Positions 54,729-63,128 of a DNA stretch of 64,000 bases are shown here, piece by piece. Every line of letters begins with the position of its first letter. The first letter of the stretch is position 1. The translations under genes and the position numbers were made by a program. The DNA is taken from the NCBI GenBank assembly GCA_009775125.1, contig VSPD01000004.1, forward strand, positions 61,773 to 125,772, read 5' to 3'. The notes under the pieces are model-generated. The model did not search any database and was not told the origin of the DNA. It saw only the letters and a list, made by a program, of their open reading frames with translations. The DNA comes from Muribaculaceae bacterium. GTDB lineage: Bacteria > Bacteroidota > Bacteroidia > Bacteroidales > Muribaculaceae.

Positions 54729-56090
54729 ATGAATTCGAAAAAATATCTATTGCAGGAGTCCGACATCCCAACGGCATGGTACAATATCGTGGCCGACATG
54801 GATGTGAAGCCCCGCCCGATTATCAACCCCGCGACGCGGCAGCCGCTCACGGCAGAAGACTTGTTCCCTTTGTTTTCCGAGGAGGCCGCGCGCCAGGAAA
54901 TGAACACTGTCGACCCCTGGATCACCATCCCCGAACCCGTAAGGGACATGTACCGCATATGGCGCCCCACCCCGCTGGTGCGCGCCATCGGTTTGGAACG
55001 CGCGCTCGACACGCCGGCTAAGATTTTCTTCAAAAATGAAAGCGTAAGCCCCGTAGGCTCTCACAAGCTAAACTCTGCCATCCCGCAGGCTTTCTACTGC
55101 AAAGAGCAGGGCGTGACAAACGTAACCACCGAAACCGGCGCGGGCCAATGGGGCGCGGCGCTTGCCCTGGCATGCCGTTCGTTCGGCCTCGACCTCGCCG
55201 TGTACATGGTGAAGATTTCCTACAACCAAAAGCCTTACCGCCGCTCGATAATGCAGACCTACGGAGCCGAGGTGATCGCATCGCCGAGCATGTCGACAAA
55301 AGCCGGACGCAAGATCATCACCGACCACCCCAACTATCAAGGCTCGCTCGGCACGGCAATATCGGAAGCCGTGGAACTGGCCATGTCTACCCCCAACTGC
55401 AAATACGCCCTCGGCTCCGTGCTAAACCATGTGTCGCTCCACCAGACCGTAATCGGCCTCGAAGCCGAGAAGCAGATGGCTATGGCCGACGCCTACCCCG
55501 ACGTGGTGATAGCATGCTTCGGCGGCGGAAGCAACTTCTCGGGCATCGCCTACCCGTTTCTCCGCCACAACCTCAAAGACGGAGCCAAGACCCGCTTCAT
55601 AGCGGCCGAACCGGCGGCCTGCCCTAAACTCACACGTGGCAAATTTGTCTACGATTTCGGCGACGAGGCCGGATACACGCCTATGATACCGATGTACAGC
55701 CTTGGCCACGACTTCGCTCCGGCCAACATCCACGCCGGAGGCCTGCGCTATCACGGAGCCGGCTCCGTCGTGAGCGAACTGCGCAACCAGGGGCTTGTCG
55801 ACGCCGTCGACATAGCCCAGCTCGAAGCCTTCGACGCCGCGGTGCTTTTCGCCAAGGCCGAAGGCATAATTCCCGCGCCGGAGTCGAGCCACGCCATCGC
55901 CGCCACTATCCGCGAGGCCATCCGGGCAAAAGAAGAAAGCACATCGCCCACAATCTTGTTCAATCTGTCGGGACACGGCCTTATCGACATGGCGTCTTAC
56001 GACCGCTATTTAGCCGGCGACCTTGCCGACTACACCGTCGACGAAGCCGTCATCGAAGCCAACACACAATCTCTCACACAGGTAAAATGA
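54729..56090 (+). CDS. trpB: TrpB2-type tryptophan synthase beta-like enzyme (PLP-dependent)
   Basis: The product has 453 residues. WRPTPLVRAIGLERAL and the PLP Lys113 in ESVSPVGSHKLNSA are the TrpB2 forms (TrpB1 has a GAHKIN motif). The phosphate-binding loop is CFGGGSNFSG. The N-terminus is longer than in TrpB1. TrpB2 enzymes join indole and serine to tryptophan, and some act without TrpA. No trpA or other trp gene is nearby. It overlaps the next gene by four bases (ATGA). Confidence 0.9.
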   Translation: MNSKKYLLQESDIPTAWYNIVADMDVKPRPIINPATRQPLTAEDLFPLFSEEAARQEMNTVDPWITIPEPVRDMYRIWRPTPLVRAIGLERALDTPAKIFFKNESVSPVGSHKLNSAIPQAFYCKEQGVTNVTTETGAGQWGAALALACRSFGLDLAVYMVKISYNQKPYRRSIMQTYGAEVIASPSMSTKAGRKIITDHPNYQGSLGTAISEAVELAMSTPNCKYALGSVLNHVSLHQTVIGLEAEKQMAMADAYPDVVIACFGGGSNFSGIAYPFLRHNLKDGAKTRFIAAEPAACPKLTRGKFVYDFGDEAGYTPMIPMYSLGHDFAPANIHAGGLRYHGAGSVVSELRNQGLVDAVDIAQLEAFDAAVLFAKAEGIIPAPESSHAIAATIREAIRAKEESTSPTILFNLSGHGLIDMASYDRYLAGDLADYTVDEAVIEANTQSLTQVK

Positions 56091-56521
56091 TAGAACGTCT
56101 GAAAAATATCCTTTCCCACGGCGATTACACCATCGTCGTGGGAAATCCTGCCGTCGAGCGCATATTCACGAGCCGCGAGCGTGGCGTCAAAGCACTTGTT
56201 CACCTCATCGACAACGACCCGGAGCTACTCCGCGGAGCCACCATAGCCGACAAGGTCGTAGGCCGCGCCGCCGCATCCTTGATGCTGCGCTCGGGCGTGA
56301 GCCGCCTGCATTCGCGCGTAATCACATCAGCCGCCGTCGATATGCTGCGGAGCGCAGGCATCGCCGTCGACTTCGACACCGAAACAGACATGATAGCCAA
56401 CCGCGCCCGCACAGGCCGCTGCCCCCTCGACACCCTCTGCGCTCCCCTATCCGACCCCGCCGAAATGGAAGCCGCCATCCGCCGCTTCTACAAAGATTTG
56501 GAATCTCGCCGGGAACACTAA
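56087..56521 (+). CDS. DUF1893 protein (cytidine-deaminase-like fold)
   Basis: The product has 144 residues with the DUF1893 pattern: YTIVVGNPAVERIFTSRERGVKALVHLI, ADKVVGRAAASLMLRSGVSRLHSRVITSAAVDML and a Cys motif in ARTGRCPLDTLC. The family has a deaminase-like fold of unknown reaction. The ATGA overlap with trpB2 points to a shared function. Its stop overlaps the stop of the converging gtrA by four bases. Confidence 0.75.
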   Translation: MIERLKNILSHGDYTIVVGNPAVERIFTSRERGVKALVHLIDNDPELLRGATIADKVVGRAAASLMLRSGVSRLHSRVITSAAVDMLRSAGIAVDFDTETDMIANRARTGRCPLDTLCAPLSDPAEMEAAIRRFYKDLESRREH

Positions 56522-56949
56522 TCGCGGGCGGAGCCGAAGGTGACGACTTTGTTGAAGATGAAGTTGGAGAGGGTGTAGGCCACGTTGCCTATGAGGGTGG
56601 CTATGCCGTAGCCCGACAGGACGATACGGTCGGTAAAGGCATATTCCATGTCGCCGAATGGCGAGCGCGACAGCACCCACACCACGGCAAATTGCACGCA
56701 ATAGCACACCGCGAACCCGCACAGAAACAGCGCGGCCTCGCGCCGGAGGCGTCCGTCGGAACGGAACACCCATCGGCGGTTCCACAAAAACGAGTTCACA
56801 AATCCGGCCACGTATCCCAAGGCGTTCGACAGATACTCGTCAACGCCAAAAAATGACTTGCACACGAAGATTATGCCAAGCGTGAGGGCGGTGTTAAGAC
56901 ATCCCACCACGCCATACTTTACAAGCTGCAACAGCGAGTCGCGTTTCAT
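56518..56949 (-). CDS. GtrA family membrane protein
   Basis: The product has 143 residues and four membrane helices. Signatures: QLVKYGVVGCLNTALTLGIIF at the N-terminus and YVAGFVNSFLWNRRWVF in the middle, ending YTLSNFIFNKVVTF. GtrA proteins are thought to move lipid-linked sugars across the inner membrane. It lies two bases from nth on the same strand. Confidence 0.85.
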   Translation of the reverse strand: MKRDSLLQLVKYGVVGCLNTALTLGIIFVCKSFFGVDEYLSNALGYVAGFVNSFLWNRRWVFRSDGRLRREAALFLCGFAVCYCVQFAVVWVLSRSPFGDMEYAFTDRIVLSGYGIATLIGNVAYTLSNFIFNKVVTFGSARD

Positions 56950-56951
56950 TT

Positions 56952-57644
56952 CTATCTTTTTTTCCTGTTACCGCCCACCTTGCGCTCGGGCATGGCATCG
57001 GCGTTGGCCGACGCGGTGGCATAATACCGGCATATGTCGGTCAAAAAGCAACTTTCACACATCGGCTTGCGCGCCTTGCACACATAGCGGCCATGCAATA
57101 TCAGCCAATGATGTGCCTTTGGTATTATGGCCTCGGGAATATGCTCCACGAGGGCTTTCTCGGTCTGCAAGGGATTGCGGCTGCCGGTGGTGAGGCCGAT
57201 GCGCTCCGACACACGGAACACATGTGTATCTACGGCCATGGCTGCCTTGCCAAACACCACGGCAAGTATCACATTCGCCGTCTTGCGTCCCACCCCGGGG
57301 AGCGTGGTAAGGGCGTCGATGTCCGACGGCACCTCGCCTCCGTATTCCTCCACAAGCCTCCGGGCCATGCCGATCAGCGATTTCGTCTTGTTGTTGGGAA
57401 ATGTCACCGACTTTATGAGCTCGAACACACGGTCGGGGTCGGCCTTGGCGAGCGATTGCGGCGTGGGGAACACCTCGAAAAACGGAGGGGTTACGATATT
57501 CACGCGTTTGTCGGTGCACTGCGCCGACAGAATTACGGCCACAAGCAGCTCATATGGCGAGCCATAGTGCAGCTCGGTTTCGGCAACAGGCATTTCCTGC
57601 TCGAAACGGTCGAGGGCTATGCGATAACGTTCGGATATGGTCAT
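56952..57644 (-). CDS. nth: Endonuclease III (DNA N-glycosylase/AP lyase)
   Basis: The product has 230 residues. The helix-hairpin-helix LPGVGRKTANVIL carries the catalytic Lys121, and Asp139 lies in AVDTHVFRV. The [4Fe-4S] cluster ligands are Cys189, 196, 199 and 205 with the canonical C-X6-C-X2-C-X5-C spacing. It removes oxidised pyrimidines. A basic tail of about 20 residues (MPERKVGGNRKKR) follows the cluster. Confidence 0.95.
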   Translation of the reverse strand: MTISERYRIALDRFEQEMPVAETELHYGSPYELLVAVILSAQCTDKRVNIVTPPFFEVFPTPQSLAKADPDRVFELIKSVTFPNNKTKSLIGMARRLVEEYGGEVPSDIDALTTLPGVGRKTANVILAVVFGKAAMAVDTHVFRVSERIGLTTGSRNPLQTEKALVEHIPEAIIPKAHHWLILHGRYVCKARKPMCESCFLTDICRYYATASANADAMPERKVGGNRKKR

Positions 57645-57651
57645 CGTGGAT

Positions 57652-58311
57652 TCAAATATGTGTGAGTATTGACTCTATTGCTATATATATTATTGTGATT
57701 CCGCCTGTGATATAGACCGGGCGGATAGTAGCGTTACGGTCGAGCGGGACAAACACCTCGGGCCGGAACTTGCGCACGGCAAAATATGCCGTGAGCGACG
57801 TAACGGTCCCCACCACGGCCCCGGCCATCAGATCGCCGGGGTAATGCACTCCAAGATAGACACGCGAATAGCATTGCATAAGCGCCCACGCCACTACGGC
57901 TACTGTCCACCCGCGCGTGCGCAGCGTTAGCGACGTGGCTATGGCAAGGGCCACTGTGTTGGCGGCATGGCACGACGGAAAGCCGTAACGGCCGCCACGG
58001 TAACCGCTCACCACATGCACAAGGTCGCTTAGCGGATTGTCGAGGTTGGCCGGACGCATACGCTGTATCACCGGCCTTATTATCGACGCCGAGATATAGT
58101 CGGCGGCACCTACGGCTATTCCTATCATGGCTATTATCACAAAACCCCGCTTCCAGCCATATCGCCATACAACGACAGCGGCGAGCGCCACATACAGCGG
58201 CACCCAGATCCAGCGGCCGCTGAACGCAGCCATAAACGGGTCGACAAACTGATGATTCAGCCCGTTGAAAAACAGAAACAGTTGCGTATCAAGTTCTTGT
58301 AGACGATCCAT
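57652..58311 (-). CDS. PAP2-family membrane phosphatase
   Basis: The product has 219 residues from MDRLQELDTQLFLFF at 58311; the longer upstream frame is only a shadow of the neighbour. Phosphatase motifs in order: RPVIQRMRPANL (KX6RP-like), YGFPSCHAANTVALA (PSGH-like, with Ser-Cys-His) and RVYLGVHYPGDLMAGAVVG (SRX5HX3D). It probably hydrolyses undecaprenyl pyrophosphate or another lipid phosphate. The TAATG junction with the next gene upstream (58311) shows coupled translation. Confidence 0.88.
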   Translation of the reverse strand: MDRLQELDTQLFLFFNGLNHQFVDPFMAAFSGRWIWVPLYVALAAVVVWRYGWKRGFVIIAMIGIAVGAADYISASIIRPVIQRMRPANLDNPLSDLVHVVSGYRGGRYGFPSCHAANTVALAIATSLTLRTRGWTVAVVAWALMQCYSRVYLGVHYPGDLMAGAVVGTVTSLTAYFAVRKFRPEVFVPLDRNATIRPVYITGGITIIYIAIESILTHI

Positions 58312-60128
58312 TATCTTTTCGACAAATCGGTATAAAGGGTTTGAAGATATGCTTTGAGCAGAACCAGCGTGGTGTCCGACGATGCCTCGTAAGGCTCTCC
58401 CGTGTCGATTGAAAGCACGGCGTCGCCAAGGCGAGCGTGGCGCATGGCGGCAAAGTTGCGCCGGCTGTAAAAGGCAAAGGGCTCGCGGGCCGGGGCAAGG
58501 AGGTTGCGGCTGAACCGCCAACACGATGTATCATCGCCAAGAAGCCCGAGCACCGTGGCGGCAATATCGGTCTGCGACGCCGGCAGCGACAGCAATGTGC
58601 TGTCAACGGCGATATCGCGTATAGCTCCACCCGTGAACACCAACGGGACATGATGCAAATCCTTAGGCTCGGTCAGTCCCTCGGGCCATGAGCCGTAGTG
58701 GTCGGGGACTATCACTACAAGCGTGGAATCCCAGCTCGGGAGCTGTTTCAGCTCATCAATATATGCCCCGAGGCACGAATCGGCATACGCAAAAGCATTG
58801 AGCTTCTTGTTTTCGAACCGCGATGAATACGGCACCTCGAAAGGCTCGTGCGAGCTCGATGTCTGCACCACCGTAAACCGCGGGCGGCCGTCGCAAGGGG
58901 CAGCCTTGGCATCGGCCGCGGCGCGGGCAAACACACGGTCGTCGTGCACGCCCCACTTGCTAAGACGCTCTCCCACAGGAAAATCGCGGTCGGACACTAT
59001 CCTGTCAAACCCCGCGGCCACAAGCATGGCGTTGAGATTGGTAAAGTTTATGTCGCCGCCGTAATAGTATGTCATATCGTAGTCGTGCTGCGATTTGAGC
59101 GATGCCGGCAACGAGGGCAGGCCGTCGAGCTTGTTGACATATTTCAGCAGCGACGTGGTAGGCGGCCCCGGATAGCCGCACACCGTGGCCGGCACGCCTC
59201 GGTCGGTACGGTACGACGACGCATAGGCATCGGTCCACAGCCACCCCTCGGCGGCTATGCTGTCGAGACGCATCGCCACAGAGTCGCCGCCCAGGCTTGG
59301 CATCAAATGAGCCGAAAAACTTTCAAGTATAATAAGCTGTATATCAGGCTTGAAACCGAGCCGCGGCACGCTGTCGCCCTCCACAGCCAGGGCATCCATC
59401 GCCGCCTCGGCCTCGTCTTCGGACATAAACCGGAACTGCTTTTCAAAATTGCCCTGGTGCGCCGACGAATACAGCAACGAGAACACCGGATTCACCGCCG
59501 CATGGTTGAGCCTCATGTCGGGACTGAAATATGCGCGGCTCGGATTCATCGTCGACACGGTCACGCCTCCGCGGATAGGAAGGAACAGCAACGCCACAAT
59601 CACAGCCATAGCGGCAGCCTTCAAGCCACGCCTCGGGGCACGGACAGTACTGTCGGCAAAAGCAAAATATGCTCCGGTCCAGGCTTTATACATGCCGGCG
59701 GCAATCGCGGCAATCGCCACGGCCCCGACAGCCCACTGCCACAAAGGCACGCTCGCCATAGCCGCGGCAGGCGATGTCGTGAAATAAAAAATCGGCGTGA
59801 CATCCAGCTTAAATCCCCAGTAGGGGTAAAGGGCGGCATCGGCCACAAGGCACATCGCCACGACAGCGGACACCACCCCGAAATAGACCCTCATGGCAAC
59901 ATGAAGCCATCTCGCCGGCTTGAACGCGAGCACAGCCGCGGCAATCGCCGGTATCACCGTAAGATACGCCGCCACCGAGCAGTCCATCGACAGCCCGTGG
60001 ACCACCACGTCGAGCCATCGCCCCATATCGTAGCCGCCCGCGGCAAGCATAAAAAGCGGCTTGGCCACAGCAAACACCGCCAAGGCGATGCAATAGACGC
60101 TCAATAATCTTAATATAAAATTTTTCAT
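58311..60128 (-). CDS. LTA-synthase-like membrane sulfatase-fold phosphotransferase
   Basis: The product has 605 residues: five membrane helices in the first ~190, then an alkaline-phosphatase-superfamily periplasmic domain. The metal ligand is Glu269 in LIILESFSAH, the probable nucleophile Thr308 is in SSYRTDRGV, and the second metal site is VVIVPDHYGSW. In family knowledge these enzymes transfer phosphoglycerol or phosphoethanolamine to envelope glycans or lipid A. Coupling to a PAP2 phosphatase suggests a lipid-linked donor or product. A REP-type inverted repeat lies in its leader. Confidence 0.85.
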   Translation of the reverse strand: MKNFILRLLSVYCIALAVFAVAKPLFMLAAGGYDMGRWLDVVVHGLSMDCSVAAYLTVIPAIAAAVLAFKPARWLHVAMRVYFGVVSAVVAMCLVADAALYPYWGFKLDVTPIFYFTTSPAAAMASVPLWQWAVGAVAIAAIAAGMYKAWTGAYFAFADSTVRAPRRGLKAAAMAVIVALLFLPIRGGVTVSTMNPSRAYFSPDMRLNHAAVNPVFSLLYSSAHQGNFEKQFRFMSEDEAEAAMDALAVEGDSVPRLGFKPDIQLIILESFSAHLMPSLGGDSVAMRLDSIAAEGWLWTDAYASSYRTDRGVPATVCGYPGPPTTSLLKYVNKLDGLPSLPASLKSQHDYDMTYYYGGDINFTNLNAMLVAAGFDRIVSDRDFPVGERLSKWGVHDDRVFARAAADAKAAPCDGRPRFTVVQTSSSHEPFEVPYSSRFENKKLNAFAYADSCLGAYIDELKQLPSWDSTLVVIVPDHYGSWPEGLTEPKDLHHVPLVFTGGAIRDIAVDSTLLSLPASQTDIAATVLGLLGDDTSCWRFSRNLLAPAREPFAFYSRRNFAAMRHARLGDAVLSIDTGEPYEASSDTTLVLLKAYLQTLYTDLSKR

Positions 60129-60158
60129 TTAAGTCTATCTGATTTTAATATACCCACT

Positions 60159-60242
60159 GTGTAGGGACGCACGGCTCGTGCGTCCATGTCAACAAAAATA
60201 ACATCTTTCTGCAACGGACGCACGAGCCGTGCGTCCCTACAC
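60159..60242. repeat. REP-like inverted repeat, cluster C
   Basis: A 27-bp perfect inverted repeat (60159-60185 and 60216-60242). Each arm is itself a hairpin, GGACGCACG-GCT-CGTGCGTCC (60165-60185 and inverse at 60216-60236). The same 21-base palindrome occurs at 29959 and 30025. Confidence 0.9.
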
Positions 60243-60320
60243 TTAAAGTATTGACTTTTTTCAGCCTGCTTAATTCGCATATAGTTCAGCAAAGATACAT
60301 AAAAATTCACGATTTTTTCG

Positions 60321-60349
60321 TACCTTTGCATCCGTTTTTTCAAAGGTAC
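60321..60349. promoter_or_regulatory. Mirror-image -7 boxes forming a 9-bp inverted repeat
   Basis: GTACCTTTG at 60320-60328 and CAAAGGTAC at 60341-60349 form an inverted repeat. Each arm contains a TACCTTTG -7 box, one for each strand. The plus box would serve the YczE-type gene (start 60356), the minus box the sulfatase gene. No -33 TTG is seen for the plus side. Confidence 0.5.
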
Positions 60350-60355
60350 TATAAT

Positions 60356-61042
60356 ATGCATGATTTTTCTATTGCCAAGCGTTACATTATCTATGTAGCG
60401 GGCTTGTTTTTGCTGTCGCTCGGCGTCGTGCTCATCGTACGCTCTGCCCTCGGCACCACCCCCATCTCGTCGATCAACTATGTGGTAAGCATCAACACTC
60501 CTCTATCCCTCGGAACATGCACCTTCGCAATAAACATGCTCCTCATCTTAGGCCAATTCTTGATTCTCGGACACCGGTGCACACGCGTCGACGCCGTAGA
60601 GATTCTGCTGCAAATCCCCTTTTCATTCATCTTCTCGGCCTTCATCGACGCCAACATGTATCTCACGCGCTCCTTCGTGCCGCAAAACTACCTCATCTCC
60701 TTTGCCGCACTCGCCCTCGGCTGCCTCACTCAGGCCCTCGGCGTTACGCTCGAGCTCAAACCCAACGTGTCGAAAATGTCGGCCGAAGCCTTCGTCGCCT
60801 ATGCCGCCGAACGCTTCAACAAGCCCTTCGGCCGCCTCAAAGTAATCTTCGACCTCTCGCTCGTATCCACAGCCATCGTCGTGTCGCTGTGCTTCTCAGG
60901 TCGCATTGAAGGCGTCCGTGAAGGCTCCCTCATCGCCGCGGCCTCCACCGGCGCCCTCGTCACCCTGCTCAGCCGCCACATCATCACCCGCCGCAACGCC
61001 TCCGCAGCCGCCCACGCCCTCCGCCACATCCTCCCATTGTAG
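60356..61042 (+). CDS. YczE/YitT-type integral membrane protein
   Basis: The product has 228 residues and about six membrane helices. The segment LGVVLIVRSALGTTPISSINYVVS is typical of the YczE/YyaS group, whose function is unknown. The ATG at 60356 is chosen because the probable promoter lies at 60321-60328, after the alternative start at 60251. The gene converges on rpmE2 with a bidirectional terminator between. Confidence 0.75.
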   Translation: MHDFSIAKRYIIYVAGLFLLSLGVVLIVRSALGTTPISSINYVVSINTPLSLGTCTFAINMLLILGQFLILGHRCTRVDAVEILLQIPFSFIFSAFIDANMYLTRSFVPQNYLISFAALALGCLTQALGVTLELKPNVSKMSAEAFVAYAAERFNKPFGRLKVIFDLSLVSTAIVVSLCFSGRIEGVREGSLIAAASTGALVTLLSRHIITRRNASAAAHALRHILPL

Positions 61043-61123
61043 GAACACAAGCCTCCGGCTTGTGACTGATTACCCACAATCCGGAGGATTCTTTGCCAAA
61101 AGCAAAGCGCTTCGCGGTCAGTG
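61042..61123. repeat. REP-like cluster D after the YczE-type gene
   Basis: AGGAACACAAG...TTGTG at 61041-61064 contains the hairpin CACAAGCC-TCC-GGCTTGTG, and CACAATCCGGAGGATT lies at 61075-61090. GTGTTCCT at 61113-61120 inverts the opening AGGAACAC. The same palindrome family is present in cluster A. Confidence 0.75.
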
Positions 61124-61160
61124 TTCCTGCACCCATTACCCTTTCGCACATATAAAATAA

Positions 61161-61200
61161 AAACCCGGGGCCGCATCCGACAGATGCGGCCCCGAGTTTT
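61161..61200. terminator. Bidirectional terminator between the YczE-type gene and rpmE2
   Basis: Perfect 12-bp stem CGGGGCCGCATC (61166-61177) with GATGCGGCCCCG (61183-61194), preceded by AATAAAAA and followed by AGTTTT, so it can act on both strands. Confidence 0.85.
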
Positions 61201-61229
61201 ATGAGGGTGTATGCAAGAAAGCGGGTTGA

Positions 61230-61484
61230 TTATTTTTTACCGCGGTTGCCGTAGCGGCTCATGAACTTGTCGACGCGACCTGCGGTGTCGACGAGCTTCT
61301 GCTTGCCGGTGAAGAAGGGGTGCGACGACGAGGTGATTTCAAGTTTCACCAGGGGATAGGTTACGCCGTCGACTTCGATTGTCTCGCGCGAAGCGACAGT
61401 AGAGCGGGTGATGAAGATTTCGTCGTTGGACATGTCTTTGAACACCACTTCGCGGTAATTGGAGGGATGGATGCCTTCTTTCAT
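61230..61484 (-). CDS. rpmE2: 50S ribosomal protein bL31, type B
   Basis: The product has 84 residues (MKEGIHPSNYREVVFKDMS, then SSHPFFTGKQKLVDTAGRVDKFMSRYG). The zinc-binding cysteines of type A bL31 are absent, which defines type B; type B forms often replace type A when zinc is low, although in Bacteroidetes it may be the only copy. It has its own promoter. Confidence 0.95.
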   Translation of the reverse strand: MKEGIHPSNYREVVFKDMSNDEIFITRSTVASRETIEVDGVTYPLVKLEITSSSHPFFTGKQKLVDTAGRVDKFMSRYGNRGKK

Positions 61485-61560
61485 TGTATTGTCTTTTATT
61501 TTATTGTCGAATTTTGCTGAATTTCGCGCTGGTAAGGCGCAACTATTCGTAATGGCGGTG

Positions 61561-61590
61561 CAAAGTTACTGTTTTTCTACGAATTGACAA
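61561..61590 (-). promoter_or_regulatory. rpmE2 promoter
   Basis: Minus-strand -33 TTG (61590 to 61588), 19-base spacer, -7 box TAACTTTG (61568 to 61561), with a leader of about 70 bases. Confidence 0.8.
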
Positions 61591-61610
61591 AATATTTCTC
61601 GCCTTATTTT

Positions 61611-62381
61611 TCAAGAATCTTTCTTCGAAGCAAACGGATCGCGGTAAAGGCCAAGCAATTGCAGGCCAAAATGGTAGAAAAAGCCCATATCGTCGATAAA
61701 ATAGCGGCGGAACAGGCGTCGCGGCTCCTTGCAGAAGCGATAGAACCATTCCAATCCGAGCCGCTGCCACACGGCCGGAGCGCGTTTAAGCGTCTTGGCC
61801 TCGAAATCGATAGTGGCGCCAAGCCCCATGAACAGCCTCACGCCCGGCATCGAGTCGCGGTACTTCATTATCCATTTTTCCTGCTTGGGCGCTCCCACCC
61901 CGACAAGCAGCACAGTGGCGCCGCTGCGGTTTACTATGTCGATTATCTCCCTGCACTCAGCCTCATTTTTCTCAAAGCCATACGACGGCGAATGAGCGCC
62001 GACAACAATCTCGCGGCCCACCTCGCGGTTGATTTCGGCGCGAGCCTTGTCGGCAATGCCCTCGGCGGCGCCGAGCAGGAAGATACGGCAGTCGGGGTCG
62101 TGGCGGTGATACCTGTAATAATCCGTAAAGAAACTGCTGCCCGGGATTGCCTCGGGAAGCGGCCGGGAAAGAAATCTCGACAAACGATGCAATATGCGGC
62201 TGTCGCATACCACCCACTCCGCCCGGCGGTACACGTCGTAAAATTCACGGTCGCGCTGCAATTTAACAAGATGGTCGACATTCGGAGTTACGAGCACTCC
62301 CCTGTCGAGCCTCTCGAGCAGCTGCTCTTTGGTAAGCGGCATGATGCCGACATTTAATATTCTAACAACATCTTCCATCAT
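61611..62381 (-). CDS. WecG/TagA/CpsF family glycosyltransferase
   Basis: The product has 256 residues. Family motifs: TPNVDH at 32-37, VGVGAPKQEKW at 160-170 and FMGLGATIDFEAKTLKRAPAVWQRLGLEWFYR near the C-terminus, the last being the membrane-contact region. Enzymes of this family add ManNAc or ManNAcA to lipid-linked intermediates of teichoic acid, ECA or capsule. It ends with a short basic tail (FASKKDS). A terminator at 62431-62468 separates it from the RNA-like segment upstream. Confidence 0.88.
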   Translation of the reverse strand: MMEDVVRILNVGIMPLTKEQLLERLDRGVLVTPNVDHLVKLQRDREFYDVYRRAEWVVCDSRILHRLSRFLSRPLPEAIPGSSFFTDYYRYHRHDPDCRIFLLGAAEGIADKARAEINREVGREIVVGAHSPSYGFEKNEAECREIIDIVNRSGATVLLVGVGAPKQEKWIMKYRDSMPGVRLFMGLGATIDFEAKTLKRAPAVWQRLGLEWFYRFCKEPRRLFRRYFIDDMGFFYHFGLQLLGLYRDPFASKKDS

Positions 62382-62430
62382 CCTTATTAACGGAATTTCA
62401 CATATATTATTATATAACGTAAAAAATCAC

Positions 62431-62468
62431 AAAAAAGGCGCCTCCAATGTGTGTGCTTGGGGGCGCCT
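62431..62468 (-). terminator. Strong intrinsic terminator upstream of the glycosyltransferase
   Basis: Twelve-bp stem with one mismatch, AGGCGCCTCCAA (62436-62447) with TTGGGGGCGCCT (62457-62468), followed on the minus strand by six T. It ends the transcript that starts near 62929, 50 bases before the glycosyltransferase start. Confidence 0.85.
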
Positions 62469-62929
62469 CGGCGTGTGAAGTTGGAATTGGATTAAGACAA
62501 GTTTGTCGTAATACTTAAGGAGAATCGAATTTTGGCTCAATTCACTTCACATACTATGCAATGCCGGGTGAGGGAGTCGAGACCGGCAAATACAGTCATT
62601 TTCAGATGCCTATCAACACGCACTTCTAAGGCAAGACACGCCCTGATAGACCTTTACCCGGCTTTACGCCATTCTTTTTAATTAATGCCGAGGCGCGGAT
62701 TGGAAGGGTTAAATTGGAGGAACGTTAGGCCACCGCAAACTCGTGGCCTTCTTGATCAGAGGAGAGGTCTATAAATTTTGGTTATGATGGAGTCTTAAAT
62801 TTTTGTTAAATTGATGATGTCGCAATATTGCGGTGTGCCAAATAAGGTTTTTTGATAACAATATGATGCGTGTGTTTACGGAGCGAAAGCGTAAAAACAA
62901 AGCAAAAAGTGAGACAAATTGCTTGTTCA
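62436..62929 (-). ncRNA. Candidate structured non-coding RNA or attenuated leader
   Basis: A consensus promoter (62936-62965) and a strong terminator (62431-62468) frame about 490 bases with no convincing coding frame. Stems on the minus strand: GCCGGGT/ACCCGGC (62662-62656 with 62569-62563) enclosing CTATCA/TGATAG (62649-62644 with 62615-62610), plus GGCCACGAG/CTCGTGGCC near 62733-62755. I see no tmRNA tag, RNase P or SRP signature, nor a known riboswitch core. A 6S-like RNA is possible. Bases 62382-62430 are A+T-rich and show nothing else. Confidence 0.45.
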
Positions 62930-62935
62930 GCATCG

Positions 62936-62965
62936 CAAAGTTAACGCTATTTTTAATATTTCCAA
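62936..62965 (-). promoter_or_regulatory. Promoter of the candidate RNA
   Basis: Minus-strand -33 TTG (62965 to 62963), 19-base spacer, -7 box TAACTTTG (62943 to 62936). Bases 62966-63128 are A+T-rich with no gene. Confidence 0.75.
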
Positions 62966-63128
62966 CTATTTTTCCACCATATATTTGACGCATTAACCGA
63001 AATTAACTCCATTAAAGCAAAATTAACCAAATTTATATTAAATTAATATATCGCTGCGTCTCCATCCTCGCAACAATCACGGCGACAGACACAAAATCAA
63101 AAGTTTTTCATAAAATTATTGCAAAAAA

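Noticed and set aside
58312..58524. Longer N-terminus for the PAP2 phosphatase
   Set aside because: The added ~70 residues are Arg/Pro-rich and overlap the coding end of the sulfatase gene. The TAATG junction supports the start at 58311.
60251..60355. Upstream start for the YczE-type gene
   Set aside because: The probable -7 box at 60321-60328 lies inside this extension, and the added residues are not typical of the family.
62436..62929. tmRNA, RNase P RNA, SRP RNA or a known riboswitch
   Set aside because: I looked for the tag-peptide frame, the GAGGAAAGTCC core, the SRP GGAAGG loop, and cobalamin, TPP and FMN cores. None were present.
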